A DNA stretch of 64,000 nt from Cylindrodendrum hubeiense (GCA_014621425.1 JAANBB010000033.1:1-64000); one strand, 5' to 3'; positions 34,660 to 46,446 are shown, counted from the first letter of the stretch. Notes: generated by a model not told the origin, from the sequence alone. Translations and numbers: made by a program.

Positions 34660-35185
34660 TCAACTCCAATTTCAACCGCCAAATAAACAGCTTCCCATTG
34701 CGATCTTTCGACTCTACCCTTCGAACGTACACCACATACCGGTTCCGGTGTTCGCTCACGTACAACAATGGTCTCCCTCACGTCCAATTCACCTATCGCG
34801 CATCGGATCAGAACTTGCGGTCTTTCCGCTTCACAATGAATGATGGCTTCAGCAATTCTATCACCGAAGGACATGTTGTGGTTGAGATAATGGACAGCGG
34901 TGGACCCACAACAAACCATGGCTCGGGGTCCCTACTGTTGGGACATATGAGAACTTCGATCGAGCATCCAGCATGACAATCAGATTTGAATGGTCTAACA
35001 TAAACCGGGATGCATGGTTTGGTATTCTAATGAAACGCAAAAGAATACAACTTTGGATCTGGCCGCAAAGACATAGCCGGTTTTCTCTGTGTCCGGAAAA
35101 TGGTTATGGATATGATTCGATCACTGGAGAGTGTCATAAACCGACTACTTCTGGACTTGAGCACAGGACGAGTTCGACTGTGGAA
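34660..35185 (+). pseudogene. Decayed coding remnant
   Basis: Two adjacent frames look like pieces of one protein: one reads FTMNDGFSNSITEGHVVVEIM (about 34835-34900), then, after a frame change near 34920-34935, the next reads GTYENFDRASSMTIRFEWSN, RDAWFGILMKRKRIQLWIW and ENGYGYDSITGECHKP. No family recognised. It sits between the AT-rich repeat and a tRNA gene. I infer a frameshifted relic, but an unrecognised intron is possible. Confidence 0.3.
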
Positions 35186-35196
35186 GTCATGGTACT

Positions 35197-35285
35197 GCGT
35201 CCATGGTGTAACGGTTATCATTATCGCCTTCCATCTCACCGTGGATTGCTAGCGATAGACTCGGGTTCGACTCCCGATGGACGCA
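35197..35285 (+). tRNA. tRNA-Gly (anticodon TCC) with 17-nt intron
   Basis: Cloverleaf: acceptor GCGTCCA with TGGACGC, discriminator A; anticodon stem ATCGC/GCGAT; loop C-T-TCC-A-A; T stem TCGGG/CCCGA with loop TTCGACT. The intron (35234-35250) lies exactly between positions 37 and 38, the canonical place. The mature tRNA is 72 nt before CCA. A T6 run at about 35309-35314 can serve as Pol III terminator. The D stem has one G-T pair. Confidence 0.9.
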
Positions 35286-35654
35286 ATGTAACGACCACCT
35301 GGCTTTCTTTTTTGCCTCTAGTCGAGTGACAAACTATTCAGTTGACCATCTGCGGCAAGGATGCGAATGGAAACCTGGGGCCAGAGACAGCGCCTGTCCT
35401 CAAACTCACGACTTAGAACCACAAGTTCCAGTTTATGACGAGGCTTTTCGCAATTGACACGACGATTGTTGGCGTATCTCAACCACCGAGCTACGATGAC
35501 ATTTTTTGGCGACTCACGGCACAGGATGGTAAAAGAATCACACTAAAAAAGCCATCAGCTGCGACCTCTGCAACTACACAAAATGGCTGGGCAATTCTCC
35601 AGTGTGCCGGAGAGACGAGACTCTGGATTGGATGGTCTGTATAACCAACCAGAC

Positions 35655-35840
35655 CTCCTCGGTTTTTTGCACATTCAGCCCTTAAATGTCAGCGCTTAGC
35701 CTCTAATATTTAGTGTATGTAGCCGCTAATCTTTAGTGCATTTAAACCCTAATCTTCAACATATTCAGCCCCTAAATGTCAGCCCTTCACCCCTAGTCTT
35801 TAGTGCGCCTAGCCCCTAACCTTTAGCACAACTGGCAACG
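35655..35840 (-). repeat. TTAGGGGCT-containing repeat block (inverted relative to 9700-9840)
   Basis: On the plus strand the block holds about seven irregular units of the form CCCCTAAT(C)TTTAGTGCA or CCCCTAAATGTCAGC. The reverse complement (GCTAAAGGTTAGGGGCT) matches 9768-9784. With 34424-34653 it brackets about 1 kb containing the decayed frame and the tRNA. Confidence 0.55.
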
Positions 35841-36244
35841 CTGACAGCTCATGATGTTACACTCCATGAATCCTCCGTAAACTCACGCACATCTCGCATT
35901 GGTGCGGTGGAAAATGCCATGGCCAATGGTCGGAAGTACATAAGAATTTTCAACCTTCTTATTCGTATAGATCGACGTGGTAAGTTGCAAAAAGAATGAC
36001 AATAGTTTGTTCTGCCTGTCGAGGAAGCCTTCGCCATACTAGGGAATGTCTTCAGTTCTTACTTATGGCGTACCGGTTTTTCCTTGGAAGGGACCTCACC
36101 AACATCGAAGGCCGACTCACCATGGCTCCTTCCCATTATGGAATATGCCCTCGGGGGCACACAAAATGGTTTCGACTGCCATGGGCAAATTTCTTTTTCG
36201 CAATCACCATTCACGAGTACTGTCTGTCCGCAACTTTTGTACAG

Positions 36245-37112
36245 ATGGCTTCACCAGCGCAACCCGTCAGTGCCGCGATCGATCCGACAGAGGTAATGGA
36301 ACGCCATGAAGTTCTTCCCGCTGCGCATTCCGTCAGTGCTGTGTTCGACCCAGCAGAAGCGATCGAATGGCCCGAAGCTCGTCCCTCTTTGCAATCCGCC
36401 GGTGTCGCGTTCGATCCGACCGAGCCATTCGAATGACCAGGAGTGCTTCCCGCTGCACCTCCTCTGCTAAGTTCACCTGCCATGTCATCACCCCTGTCCC
36501 TGGCAGAACGTCAATGGCAACCGACCTTGGAACCCGACGAGTGTAAGTTGCACTTTTACCATGCCTATCTACCAGATCCTAACAATGGCACAGGGGAGCA
36601 TCTACAACAAGAAGAAGATAAACGTCTGGACGAGATAAGAAAGTGGGTACTCCGATTCCACATAGGCCATGTGTACGATCACCTGGGGAATCTCGAAATC
36701 GACTGGGACCTTGACGGCGCGGAGTACATGTGCCGTATTGTGGGACTACCCTGCTATGGATACGACTACAGGAAGGCCAACATGTTGAAACTCCATCTAA
36801 ACTGCCTGATCCACATTGTCAGTTGAATTATTTGCCTTTTCAAGACGAGCATTCTAACCTACTTCCAGGAGCAAAACGATCGATCGCTTCCAAGACCATT
36901 GACGCCGAAGCCTCGCCCTCTCCGTGTTGTTCCACCCTCGATTCCTAAACGTTGAGCCAATGAAAGTTGACAAGTCTATGTCTTTGTCTAAACTTTAATA
37001 TCCACCAGATATGGTAATACCTGATTCGGACGAGGATATCGGTGACTTTTGTGATGACGATATAGAATTGGACTTAGAGTCATGGCTGATGATGCAAGGA
37101 AGGAATGCATAG
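36245..37112 (+). pseudogene. Unknown protein with 22-residue tandem repeats, interrupted by one in-frame TGA
   Basis: Exons 36245-36817, 36869-36950 and 37009-37112 (introns 51 and 58 nt; branch points TCTAAC and TCTAAA; the second donor is the unusual GTTGAG). If the second intron is not used, the protein stops at 36955. The N-terminus has three to four copies of a 22-residue unit (P-x-AA-x-S-x-AxDPxE). The TGA at 36434-36436 falls where copy 2 has TGG (EWPE versus E-stop-PG) and the frame continues past it. Then follows a compact region (LEPDECKLHFYHAYLPD, WDLDGAEYMCRIVGLPC) and an acidic C-terminus. The same frame is open back to an ATG at 35996. No family recognised. Confidence 0.4.
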
Positions 37113-37531
37113 AGAAGTCTTTGTACATATGCTTATGGATATCTTGATGGAGATTGTTATGGAGCCTACAGAGGGAATCGATGTAAAATTAATTTCAAAT
37201 TGATTCGGGTTAACCATTGAAAATAAATAAGTACGGCTTACATGGTGGGGAATCCGATCCATGTGTCGGTAGACACAGCATTAATGAATTTAGAGCGAGG
37301 CACTTTGAATTGCTTTTAAGTCGATTATTCAAAGGAGCACACTTGAATTATGAAATTCGGGCTCACTGAGTGACTAGGGGATATACTCATGCTTCAAGGT
37401 CAAGATATTTCAACGAGTTTGATATCAAAATATTTACGTAAAGTAAAATGTAACTAAGAATTGTAATTTTTCAACGCTTCTAGCGTCTTCTTTGGTCAAA
37501 TAATAGGCCCATCTGCCGTGCACTTCGCATG
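37113..37531. other. Short AT-rich intergenic spacer
   Basis: AT-rich, holds the convergent 3' ends of the repeat protein and the siderophore-type transporter. Nothing else recognised. Confidence 0.35.
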
Positions 37532-39623
37532 TCATTCATTTTCGCTCTTGGTCTGCTCCTTCACCCCACCCTTCGTGACAACTTCCGTCTCATCGTCGTT
37601 AGTCGATTTGTTCTCATCCATATTTTCTTCTTCATCCTTGCTGAGGTCGACGGTTTTGAGTGCAAACATGATAAGAAGCATGGGAACGAGAGCCGCAGTG
37701 GCCGCGATCGCGAGCAGTTGCTGCGTCTCGCGGTACGCCTTGTCGATTCCGGCTCGGACGGGGGTGCCCTTTGCGTACTTTTGTGCAACGACGATCGACT
37801 TGTAAATAGCCATAGCTTGGGCCTTGGCGTTCTCAGGGAGGTATTTGTTCAGTTTCTTGGGGAGGAGGTTGTTCCAGATGGCACCGCTGACACTGCAAAT
37901 TGTTATCAGAACCGTAAACATCTCTTCCCCATGTGAAAGTACTCACCTAGTGCCTATCGCACCACCGAAGTTCATGGCTGCGAAGTAGACTCCAGTGACC
38001 ACAGGCACGTCTTCTTTCGCAACTATAGCTTGGATAGAGACTTGTGCGGCAGTCTGGTAGAACGCACGACCAACACCGACAAGACTTTTTGCCGTGACAA
38101 ATGAGGCCTCGTTAGCGCTATCGCCATTCATGTTGACAAAATAGATCTGGAGACCCTGTCCGAGAACCACAAGAGGCACGCCTATGAAGACATAAATCTG
38201 AGAGCGCTTTGTGTACTTCATCAGAATACCAACGAAAACAGAACCAATCTGAAAAGCCACACGAAGGGCATTACTGTCATTATTCTGTCAGCGGGTAGTA
38301 CATACAGCATAATATGATGATCTTACTCAATTCTGGTTGCGTGACCTGGGGCGAACCCACCAGCAACTTGCAGGTAGCTGGGAAAGAAGATGGTGAAGCA
38401 AGAATAGTGAAAGAAGTCGAGCATGGATAAGATGCACGCGGCGATGACGGTGCGCTCCTTGATCATTCGGAACGGCATGAATGGAACCTGGGCATACTTG
38501 GCGTCCCAAAAGAAGAATACACCTATGACCAATACGCCAATGACAAGCATGGCAATGTAGGATCCTTGGTCCCACCGATCGCTGTTCTTCGAGCCCGTCA
38601 GCGACAGAGGGATCAGTGCCAGTCCAAGACCAATGACGAGCAAGAGAGCACCCAAAATGTCGAGGTCAATCCATAAAACGTTAATGAGGCGCTTTCCAAA
38701 GCTCTCGGACTTGTCTCCGGCAGCCCAGGACTTCTCTCGCCTGAATCCATTCTTTCTAGCACGCCTCTGAAGAATATACAGTGTTGTAATGAGAGGTGCG
38801 GAGCAGAACGGGATGATGAGAGCCCACATCCCGTAGCCCCAGCGCCAGGTTGAGTGTTTCAGGACGCTGTCTCCAACAATGGAACCTAGGTAGAGAGTAG
38901 GAATTGAGGCGACCGACTCGGGAAGAGAGGACCAAAGGCCTCGGTTGATCAGGCTGGTCGTGTCGGCAATGAAGACCTGCTGCATGATGCTGTATCCAGT
39001 GTCGCCAATTGACTCAAAGATGCCTCCCGCCTAAACAGAGATTGTCAACAACAGTTACGGTCATCGATTCAAAAATAACTCACGATGTACGTGCCGATAT
39101 TCTGGCAACCGGCGTACATGATTTGAGAAAGAACCAAGCAGAAAATGGAGGCTGTGAGGCCCTCAGCTCGACCGAATACCTGGAAGCAATGTCAGTACTT
39201 CTCATCTTCGCGCGGTTGTAAATATTTTCCAAGAGGTAACTTACGTTGGCGAATTTGGCCATGATTGGGTATGTAACCAGGCCGATAATGGTGCTCACGA
39301 CATTGGCCGTCGTAAGAGCCGAGTGTTTCGCAAATGCGCTGGTGGCGTAGGCATCGTAGACCTTGGTAGAATACTTCAAGAAAGAGATGATGAATGTTGT
39401 CGCAAACAAACTACACGCAGATTGTCAGCCAAATAAGGCAAGAAACAGGCATAGATAAAAGTTACCCGGAAAATGCAATGATCAGATCCTTGCGGGTCCA
39501 CGATTGTCGTAGGACTTCTATGTTATCCAGGGCGTGATGACCTTCATCCTTGGCCTTTTCGGCATCGTCCGAGGTCCGAGGATTCGAAACCTCGGGAGTA
39601 ATGCTGGGGTCTGCAGTCGCCAT
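37532..39623 (-). CDS. Siderophore-iron MFS transporter (SIT/ARN family)
   Basis: Takes up ferric siderophores by proton symport; 14 helices. Six exons: 39623-39466, 39410-39245, 39179-39084, 39030-38327, 38273-37947, 37892-37532, all in frame, 603 residues. Start is the only ATG before the hydrophilic N-terminus ([12 protein letters not shown]). Family hallmarks: [21 protein letters not shown] in TM1-2, [41 protein letters not shown] and, late, [17 protein letters not shown] with [22 protein letters not shown]. The C-terminus is acidic then Lys/Glu-rich. An SreA-type site lies upstream at 39861-39869, fitting control by iron. Confidence 0.92.
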
Positions 39624-39860
39624 GTTTGGTGATTGTCGTATCTTCGCTGTGTTTTTTTCGCCTGCCACAAAGACTCGAGCTCATCATCACAGCTAGAGGC
39701 CCTCGTGTTTATATCCTCTTCCCCTCAGCGAAGGCACGGGAGTCATTCCGCACCTCCCACGGCATGAGGTCACCGTCCGAGATCGGTTACGGCCGTCATA
39801 CCACCTTGAGCGAAAATTCCTGCTCGCCCAGAGCAAGCGTGGGTACTGTCCCATCTAATC

Positions 39861-39869
39861 TTATCAGAT
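39861..39869 (-). promoter_or_regulatory. SreA/SFU1-type iron GATA site (ATCTGATAA)
   Basis: Reads ATCTGATAA on the minus strand, 238 bp before the ATG of the siderophore-type transporter. It matches the ATCWGATAA element bound by fungal iron-responsive GATA repressors of the SreA family, which repress siderophore uptake genes when iron is plentiful. Binding here is inferred. Confidence 0.55.
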
Positions 39870-41665
39870 CCGCAATAGCTGGTTCGTCGACGACCCGAAC
39901 GTGGACCCTGCTCGTGTGCCGACGTATGCAGAACCATGAACGTCGTCTCCATAGTGGGCGCGATGCATGGACGCCAAGGCCCTGTCACAGCACCAAAGTG
40001 CTCTGCGTAGCGTCGGCCATTTGGCCCACATCAGGCGCTGTGGGCTGACTTTGCGACCAGTTCGCTGGGCCCAAGTCTTGGCCATGTGGATTAAACCGTG
40101 ATCCTGTAGATTAAACCGTGATCGACACAAACCTCTAGCAAGCGAAGAGCCGCTTCTCCTAGTTAGGTGTAGACTAGAGCTGCAGACGCGTACTGCTTTC
40201 GTCCTTTTCAGCCTCGGCTGTGGCCCCGGACAACATGCCATCCATTCATCGCTTGTGAGACCCTGGGTGCCTGCAATGCAATCCTTCGTAACCCACCTCG
40301 TAATTCTGTAACTGTTCTCAAGACCTTCCTTTGCCAAGAAAAAACGGCCCAACGGTGTGGCGCTGAAGAGGCAGCCCGCTTGGTCTTCACGGACTGGGGT
40401 TTTGGAACCAAGACTCCACTTGGTCCCGAGCCGGACTATGCTCACCCGATTTGACCGTATGGACCCGAGACCCCCACGATCATATTACCGAAGATCACAT
40501 TTCGAGATGTTTACAGACGGCAAAATTCTCGGTCAGTTATGGTGGCAGCAGGTGGCGGGCATTCTTGTCATGATAGACCCAGAATCTGCCCACAATGGTA
40601 CTCTGGGACATTCAGCGAGGGAGGACGAACTGGCAATGCCAAAATGTTCATTTCTGGATATTATAAATAACTCTTAGGTTCTACTATGAACCAAACATCG
40701 CTAGACTACCAATCCTCCGGCTTTTTCGTTGCACGATCGGTGTTTTGTTGGCTCGACGTAATACGCCGCGGGGAATCGATCCCCACTGGAGAGCACTCCA
40801 CCACACAGGGTCCGAGACGAGTGATTTCTCGAACATTTCCCTGCTAAAGACTTGGGTGTCACTGACCATACTCTATAAGCGCCGCCGGCTCCCCGATGAA
40901 GGCCACATGTTGAGCCGTAGCCGCCAAGCCTCCTGGGGTCAGTATGACTCGGCCGGTGGCAGTGGTGACGTGGCGTGAGAACTCCCGAACGAACTCCGGC
41001 CGGGTTGTGAGATGAATAAAGAAATCGGCTCAATAACTAGTCGTTCATCAATTAATTCGCACCTGAAACCATTCGCACATGGCTGTCGCGTCAGCAGTTA
41101 CCCTACTAAGAGAACAGGCCCACTCTTCCACTTGAACCATCTCTTACAGGACCCATAATGACCAACATGTCGGTTCAGCGCCATGTCTCACAGGGCTAGC
41201 CATGGCTGCGCTATGCCAAGTTCCTTTACTACTTGTTAATACCAGTAACGCAATCGGAACACTCGATCGAGCAAGGCCTCCGGGATAGTCTTTTGATCTT
41301 CCTCGCTTAGGTGTTGCATGTCCCATGAGTAAAACCCCCGTCCTCCGAGGTGGTCCGAACACACGATTTCATCTTAAATAAAGTCCCTTGATCCCAGGCC
41401 CGCAGCAAAATTCTGACGCGGCCAACCCTGCTAATTTTCTTAGCTTAAAAGTTGAGCTTATCACTACTGATCCTTCAGCGCCCTTCTCCACCCTACATGA
41501 ACGACAATTTCAGGCAAGGGAAGGAGTTTGTTCTTGGTGTCTATAATTATTATTTAGTCTTACAATGCTCTACTTTATATAACATGAATAATGCTGATGC
41601 TCTCTTGATGTTCCGATTTCGGATGCCCCTTGTTCAAATAACGCCAAAAATGTCAGAAATGCCCT
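39870..41665. other. Intergenic region, no supported gene
   Basis: A 193-codon minus-strand frame at 39864-40445 has no ATG near its start and no recognisable motif, so it is not called. A 15-bp direct repeat (GATTAAACCGTGATC) occurs twice at 40089-40123, 20 bp apart. Nothing else recognised. Confidence 0.4.
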
Positions 41666-43469
41666 TTATCCCAAGTTATTTTTGCTCATGGCACGAATCT
41701 TAGGCCCATAATAACGGAAAACGACTGGTACTGGTACCAAAACGAGTGAAAGGAACGCTAGCACACTGTTTCCCCAGCCCAATCCCAAATCGTTGTACAT
41801 TGACAATCCAGCAAGCGGCAACATGGCGCCTGCAAGAGATCGAAGGACTGTAACGGCAGCAATGACGGATGCCGCATACTTGATGTACACATCCATGAGG
41901 TAGATTTGTAGGCACATCTGCAGGTACTGTTAGCTTTGTCGTGGAACTGAAATGGGGGTACTGCTCACCATGATGCCCATGAGACCAAAACAGAAGAATG
42001 CCACTCCAATCATCGGGACTATCCAATGGGCGTTGCTCTTCACAGACCATCCATACCAGAAGAGGGATACAACAATCGTAAGTCCACATGGAACAGTCAG
42101 CCAAACCGGTACGCGATCCTCGGGGACTGTGGCCTCCCCCTTTGCCATTTTCTTCTTAATAATGATGTCTGCGATAACACCAAACGTGATTGTACCAATC
42201 AACATGCCGATTCCCGTCGGGATATAGGATAAACCAATGATTCCAGTGTCGAATCCGTATTGCTCTGCGAAAACGAAGGTGAAGGTGCTGAACATGAGAT
42301 AGAGGATGCCGTATACCACCGCGATGTATAGCGAAATGATAAAGACTACCGGCTGTGTAAAAAGCATCTTCATAGGACGGACAATAGCATGCTCCAGCTT
42401 TTTCTGAGTGGAGACACGCGCGACGTCCAAGGCGGAGTATAGATCAGGGTTGTTGGTTTCTTTCTTCATGCGGTTGACCTTTTGCTGAAGCAGAGTGGGG
42501 TGATATGTTTCGGTGACAACGAAGTAGCACATGACGGATATAAGGCCAGCCTGGATATTTGTTAGTCCTGCAGGTCTCGAAGATAACGTTGAGAAACTGG
42601 TAACCACTTACGGCGATGGCAATGACCCAAAACACCCACCTCCAGCCAACATCTTGGATCATGAAGCCTCCCGCGACAGGTCCAATGCACGGACCCAGGA
42701 GCGGACCCATGGCCCAGACTGCCATGGCTTTGCCGCGCTGCTCAACAGGAAACATATCGGAAATGGTACCACTACCGTTGGTGACGGGCGTGGATCCTGC
42801 AAAGCCCATCAAGAACCGGAATGCGATCATCATTCCCATGTTCTGGCTGAGCGCGGTTGCCACGGTGAAAATAACAAAGAGGACGTTGGCAATGTTGAAG
42901 ACCATTGCTCGGCCGTAGATCTCGCTGAGGGGTGCCGCCAACAGGGGCCCGAATGCAAAGCCGAGAACGTATACGGAGACGAGGAAGGTTGCGAGGTTTT
43001 CGTTGGAGGATTTGAACTCGACCATGATGTCGGGGACGCCAGGGGCGAACATCGAGGAGCCCTACGAATTGGTTAGCTGGAGGCATGGTGGCTGAGTTAT
43101 TCGAGGAAAACTAACGAGAGGACTAAAAGTTGGTTAGCGCAGTAACATAAACATAAGGCAATAAACTTACGTTAAAAGTGTCATAAGTGATAGTGCGGCA
43201 ATGTTTATCCACTTCCTCTTCTCGGGCCAGTTCATGGGGTTCTGAGGGTCGTCGGGACCATCCCATCCGATGGCATTCGGGTCATCCCCTGCTATAGATG
43301 CAGGAGATACCTCTCCCTTCTCTTCGTCTTTGCTGGATGCCTCCACATCGGTGGTCTGTGGCCGATCGGCGTTGAGACTGACGTCTGACATGGCCAAGGT
43401 GCGTTGGCTTTCGGGGCGGGGGAGGTCTCCTAACTGGCCTAACTGGATGTGCTTCGCAGGTTCTGCCAT
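41666..43469 (-). CDS. MFS multidrug/polyamine-type transporter (DHA1), with a 7-nt microexon
   Basis: Twelve-helix proton antiporter of the plasma membrane. Exons: 43469-43171, 43122-43116 (7 nt), 43061-42612, 42550-41969, 41917-41666; 529 residues. The microexon TCCTCTC supplies T-P-L so that SLMTLL runs into GSSMFAPGVPDIM as in the family; both flanking introns (48 and 54 nt) have GT-AG ends and GCTAACC branch points. Motifs: NPMNWPEKRKW before TM1, LGFAFGPLLAAPLSEIYGR (motif A region), GPLLGPCIGPVAGGFM (motif C) and VGWRWVFW. The N-terminal 85 residues are hydrophilic and acidic. Substrate unknown. The next gene on the right is the LaeA-like methyltransferase. Confidence 0.9.
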
Positions 43470-44966
43470 TGTGGTATTAGAAGAAGGAGATCGGTGTTGA
43501 TAATTCTAGATGAGCAAAACAACAGAGGGACTGGACGAATTTAAGGGAGAAGCTCCCGGGCCCAAACATGGCAAAATGGCCCCACCCACAAGCCACTGGG
43601 GAGCGAAACCGAAAGCGAGGAACGAAAAGCAACCCTGAAAAGCGAGCCCGAGAGCCCTGCAGGACCAATTATGAACGCTACGGAGAGGAGATGAGAGGAT
43701 CCGGCTTGGGATTTATGCTTAACTCCATTTCGTAGGCCATCGGGTCCCTCGAAGACCCCGAGACCCGGCTCGTGGCGGCGATCCCGTTGCTGTTCAGGAG
43801 GTCCGGGGCCGAATTTTGTGCGGACCACCTCCGGATGGCGTTGCTTCCGGACGGGATTTGTGCAAATGGCATGATTGATGGTGTTGGCTGACGTGTCACC
43901 AGACCCGCTTTTCATAATTTATGAACCCATGATAAGATTGCCTACCCTACACCCTTCCGTGATGCTTCCGCGTGATGCTTCTCAATGATGCCTTCAAGTT
44001 TTTAAATGTCGTCGCGATGCACTATCATCTTGGTAAATCCTTTGCCATCAGTACCAAAAAAAATCCGAAAGAGACGGCTGATGTATTTCGACTTTCCCCA
44101 GTCATGGATTTACTCGGAGGGTAGGCATGCTGCTCATCCGTGAATTTTCCACCCCACATGATGCTAGATTCTGCGGGGTACCATCTTGATCGGGAGAGTG
44201 ACATTTGGATCATGGGGTGTCACCACCCCCAGACTGATGGATACCGTCTGTTCACATTATTGGCTGATGAACAACGCCAAAGATATTGCATATTTTAAAA
44301 GTCTGCGGCGAGCGATACGCCCATTGTTTGCCCATCTCTGGTATCAGTGAAGTGCCCCACTACCAGAATAAGGACCAGAATAAGGGCGGGACGGGCCGGT
44401 GGTAGACAGGAACGCGGCTCCACTGGCCACATTGGGGCCTTTCGAAACAAACGACTTGGGGCATCACCCAGCAGATGTGCGCATGATGGATGGGTCTGTG
44501 TCACATAAGTGTGCCGCTATCTAGAATCTGGTGGTAGATGAGAGCTGTTACCGCAAGCTTGGGAGTGCCAAGACTACTACGACTTGAGCTTCTCAACGGG
44601 CGCCACAATACGCCCTCACAGGGTTTGCCAATTTAAAATGGACGCCTAAGATGTGACCCGGTCCCAAATAAGCATTTTGAGACATCCGACGAACAAGTGC
44701 AGGATCGAAACAAGTGATTTACCCGACTGCCTGGTTGACGAACCACAGTCTTTGCAGGAACCCAAGCCAGCAAAGCCCCAGACCGCCTGCGATTAGTCAA
44801 CTGCATGTGCGAACCTCGCTTCTGCGGCGTCAGACCACAGCCGTCGAAATTATGACGCACTGTACGGTGGCTGGCCGGTGTGATAACTGGTACCCCTCCC
44901 TCCCCACCGCCGCTAATTTAGGCCTCACCTTTTCATCGAGCTTGTCCATTAACGACGTGATCGACA
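43470..44966. other. Divergent promoter region between DHA1 transporter and methyltransferase
   Basis: 1.5 kb shared upstream region of a minus-strand and a plus-strand gene. No coding frame recognised. Several CGG/CCG motifs occur near 43790-43860, with no clear symmetric array. Confidence 0.35.
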
Positions 44967-46446
44967 ATGGCAGAACCGGAGGCCGTACCCCAGATCGAGA
45001 TTGACAGCGGAGTGAGTCGCTTGAAGACCTGCTTGACTGCGTCAGGATGCTCATTATTCGAGCGATAGGGCGAATCCGATGCCGACTCCACCATTGATGC
45101 TCGCCTGTATGAAAAAGCTCCCCTCCCGTCATTCAATCCGCGCATTTGCTCACAGCTCGGCTCCTAGGTCCACGTACACGGCATCGCTGACCTCTAGCGT
45201 CGTCGATTATCCGTATGAGCATGGCCGGCGATACCATGCATTCCGCGGAGGCTGTATTGACCCTCGATTCATTCATAGGCGTCCATGTGCTGATTTTGTC
45301 CAGCGTACATCTTGCCAAATGACGAGGTATGTGGTAGAACTTGTTGCGTTGAATGTGGCTAATGCGCCACATGACAGACGGAGATGGACCGACTTGACCT
45401 CAACCACGCCTTGATGACAAAGGTTATCGGGGATCGGCTGTATCTCGCACCGCTCGTGGCAAAGGACCTCCAACGAGTTCTCGACATTGGAACCGGGACT
45501 GGCATTTGTACGGTGGAAAATCATGCCATTGACCATCTTTTCCCGCTGACACACCACTTTTAGGGGCTATTGAGATGGGCGATGCCCACCCGGGCGCTCA
45601 AGTAAGCTGAGAGATGTTGCCATTGCCTCAAGAGATTGCTTCTTACTTCGATTACAAAAGATTCTAGGCAACGACCTGAGCCCTATCCAACCCTCCTGGT
45701 ATGTTGGACCCAGTGGATTTAGACAGCTGCCGCGTGCTCATATGGACTAGGGTCCCGCCAAACGTAAAATTCGAAGTCGATGACGTGGAGAGCGAATGGA
45801 CGCACGACTCCCCGTTTGACTTCATCTTCTGCCGATACATGGCCTGCTGTATTCTGGACTGGCCTAAAGTGACCCAAAGCGTTTACGAGTTGAGTTGAGC
45901 GATGTTAAATTAGAGAAAGACAGTGCTAATCATGTTGTTTGTAAAGAGGTCTGAAGCCTGGCGGTTGGGCCGAGTTTCAAGACTACGATCTGCAGTATTA
46001 TGCTGACGACGGGACCCTGACGGAAGAGCACAGCACCCTCACCTGGATCAACACCTTACTCGACGCAGCACGAACGCTGAAGCGTGAGCCGTGCCCAGGA
46101 CCCAAGCAGGAGGAGTGGGTGAAGGCAGCCGGCTTCCAAAACGTCAAGCACCAGCTCTTCAAGATCCCCATTGGCCCGTGGGCCAAGGACAAGAGATTGA
46201 AGGACCTTGGAATGTGCAACTTGGCGCAGACCTTGGAGGGCTTGGAGGGCTTTTCCCTGCGCCTGTTCTGCGGGATCCTGAAGTGGGAGGAGGCCGAAGT
46301 TTTGCTTCTCTTGTCGAAGGTCAGGAAGGAGCTGAAGGGCAACGACTTCCATGCGATTTTCAATTTGTAAGCTGAATCCATCTCAAGGTGGTGTTCGTGT
46401 CACTAACTTGGAACACAGCCATGTCACCTACGGCCAGAAACCGTAA
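44967..46446 (+). CDS. LaeA-like SAM-dependent methyltransferase (UMTA type)
   Basis: Class I methyltransferase related to LaeA, a global regulator of fungal secondary metabolism; members vary widely in role. I read ten exons: 44967-45011, 45069-45106, 45168-45253, 45304-45326, 45378-45507, 45564-45601, 45661-45698, 45751-45888, 45947-46366, 46419-46446; total 984 nt, 327 residues. Every junction restores a conserved stretch: STYTASLTSSVVDY, YHAFRGGSYILPNDE, VLDIGTGTGIWAIEM (SAM motif I, near residue 101), LGNDLSPIQPSWVPPN, SPFDFIFCRYM, EGLKPGGWAEFQDYDL, and the terminal FHVTYGQKP. The donor after exon 8 is GTTGAG. Several exons are 23-45 nt. Neighbour of two transporters; no backbone biosynthetic gene in the window. 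Confidence 0.88.

Noticed and set aside
39864..40445. 193-codon minus-strand frame
   Set aside because: Opens with GTG, has no ATG until late, shows no recognisable motif and overlaps the transporter promoter with its GATA site.
40770..40800. T-arm-like GGGGAATCGATCCCC, possible tRNA
   Set aside because: No matching acceptor, D or anticodon stems on either strand.
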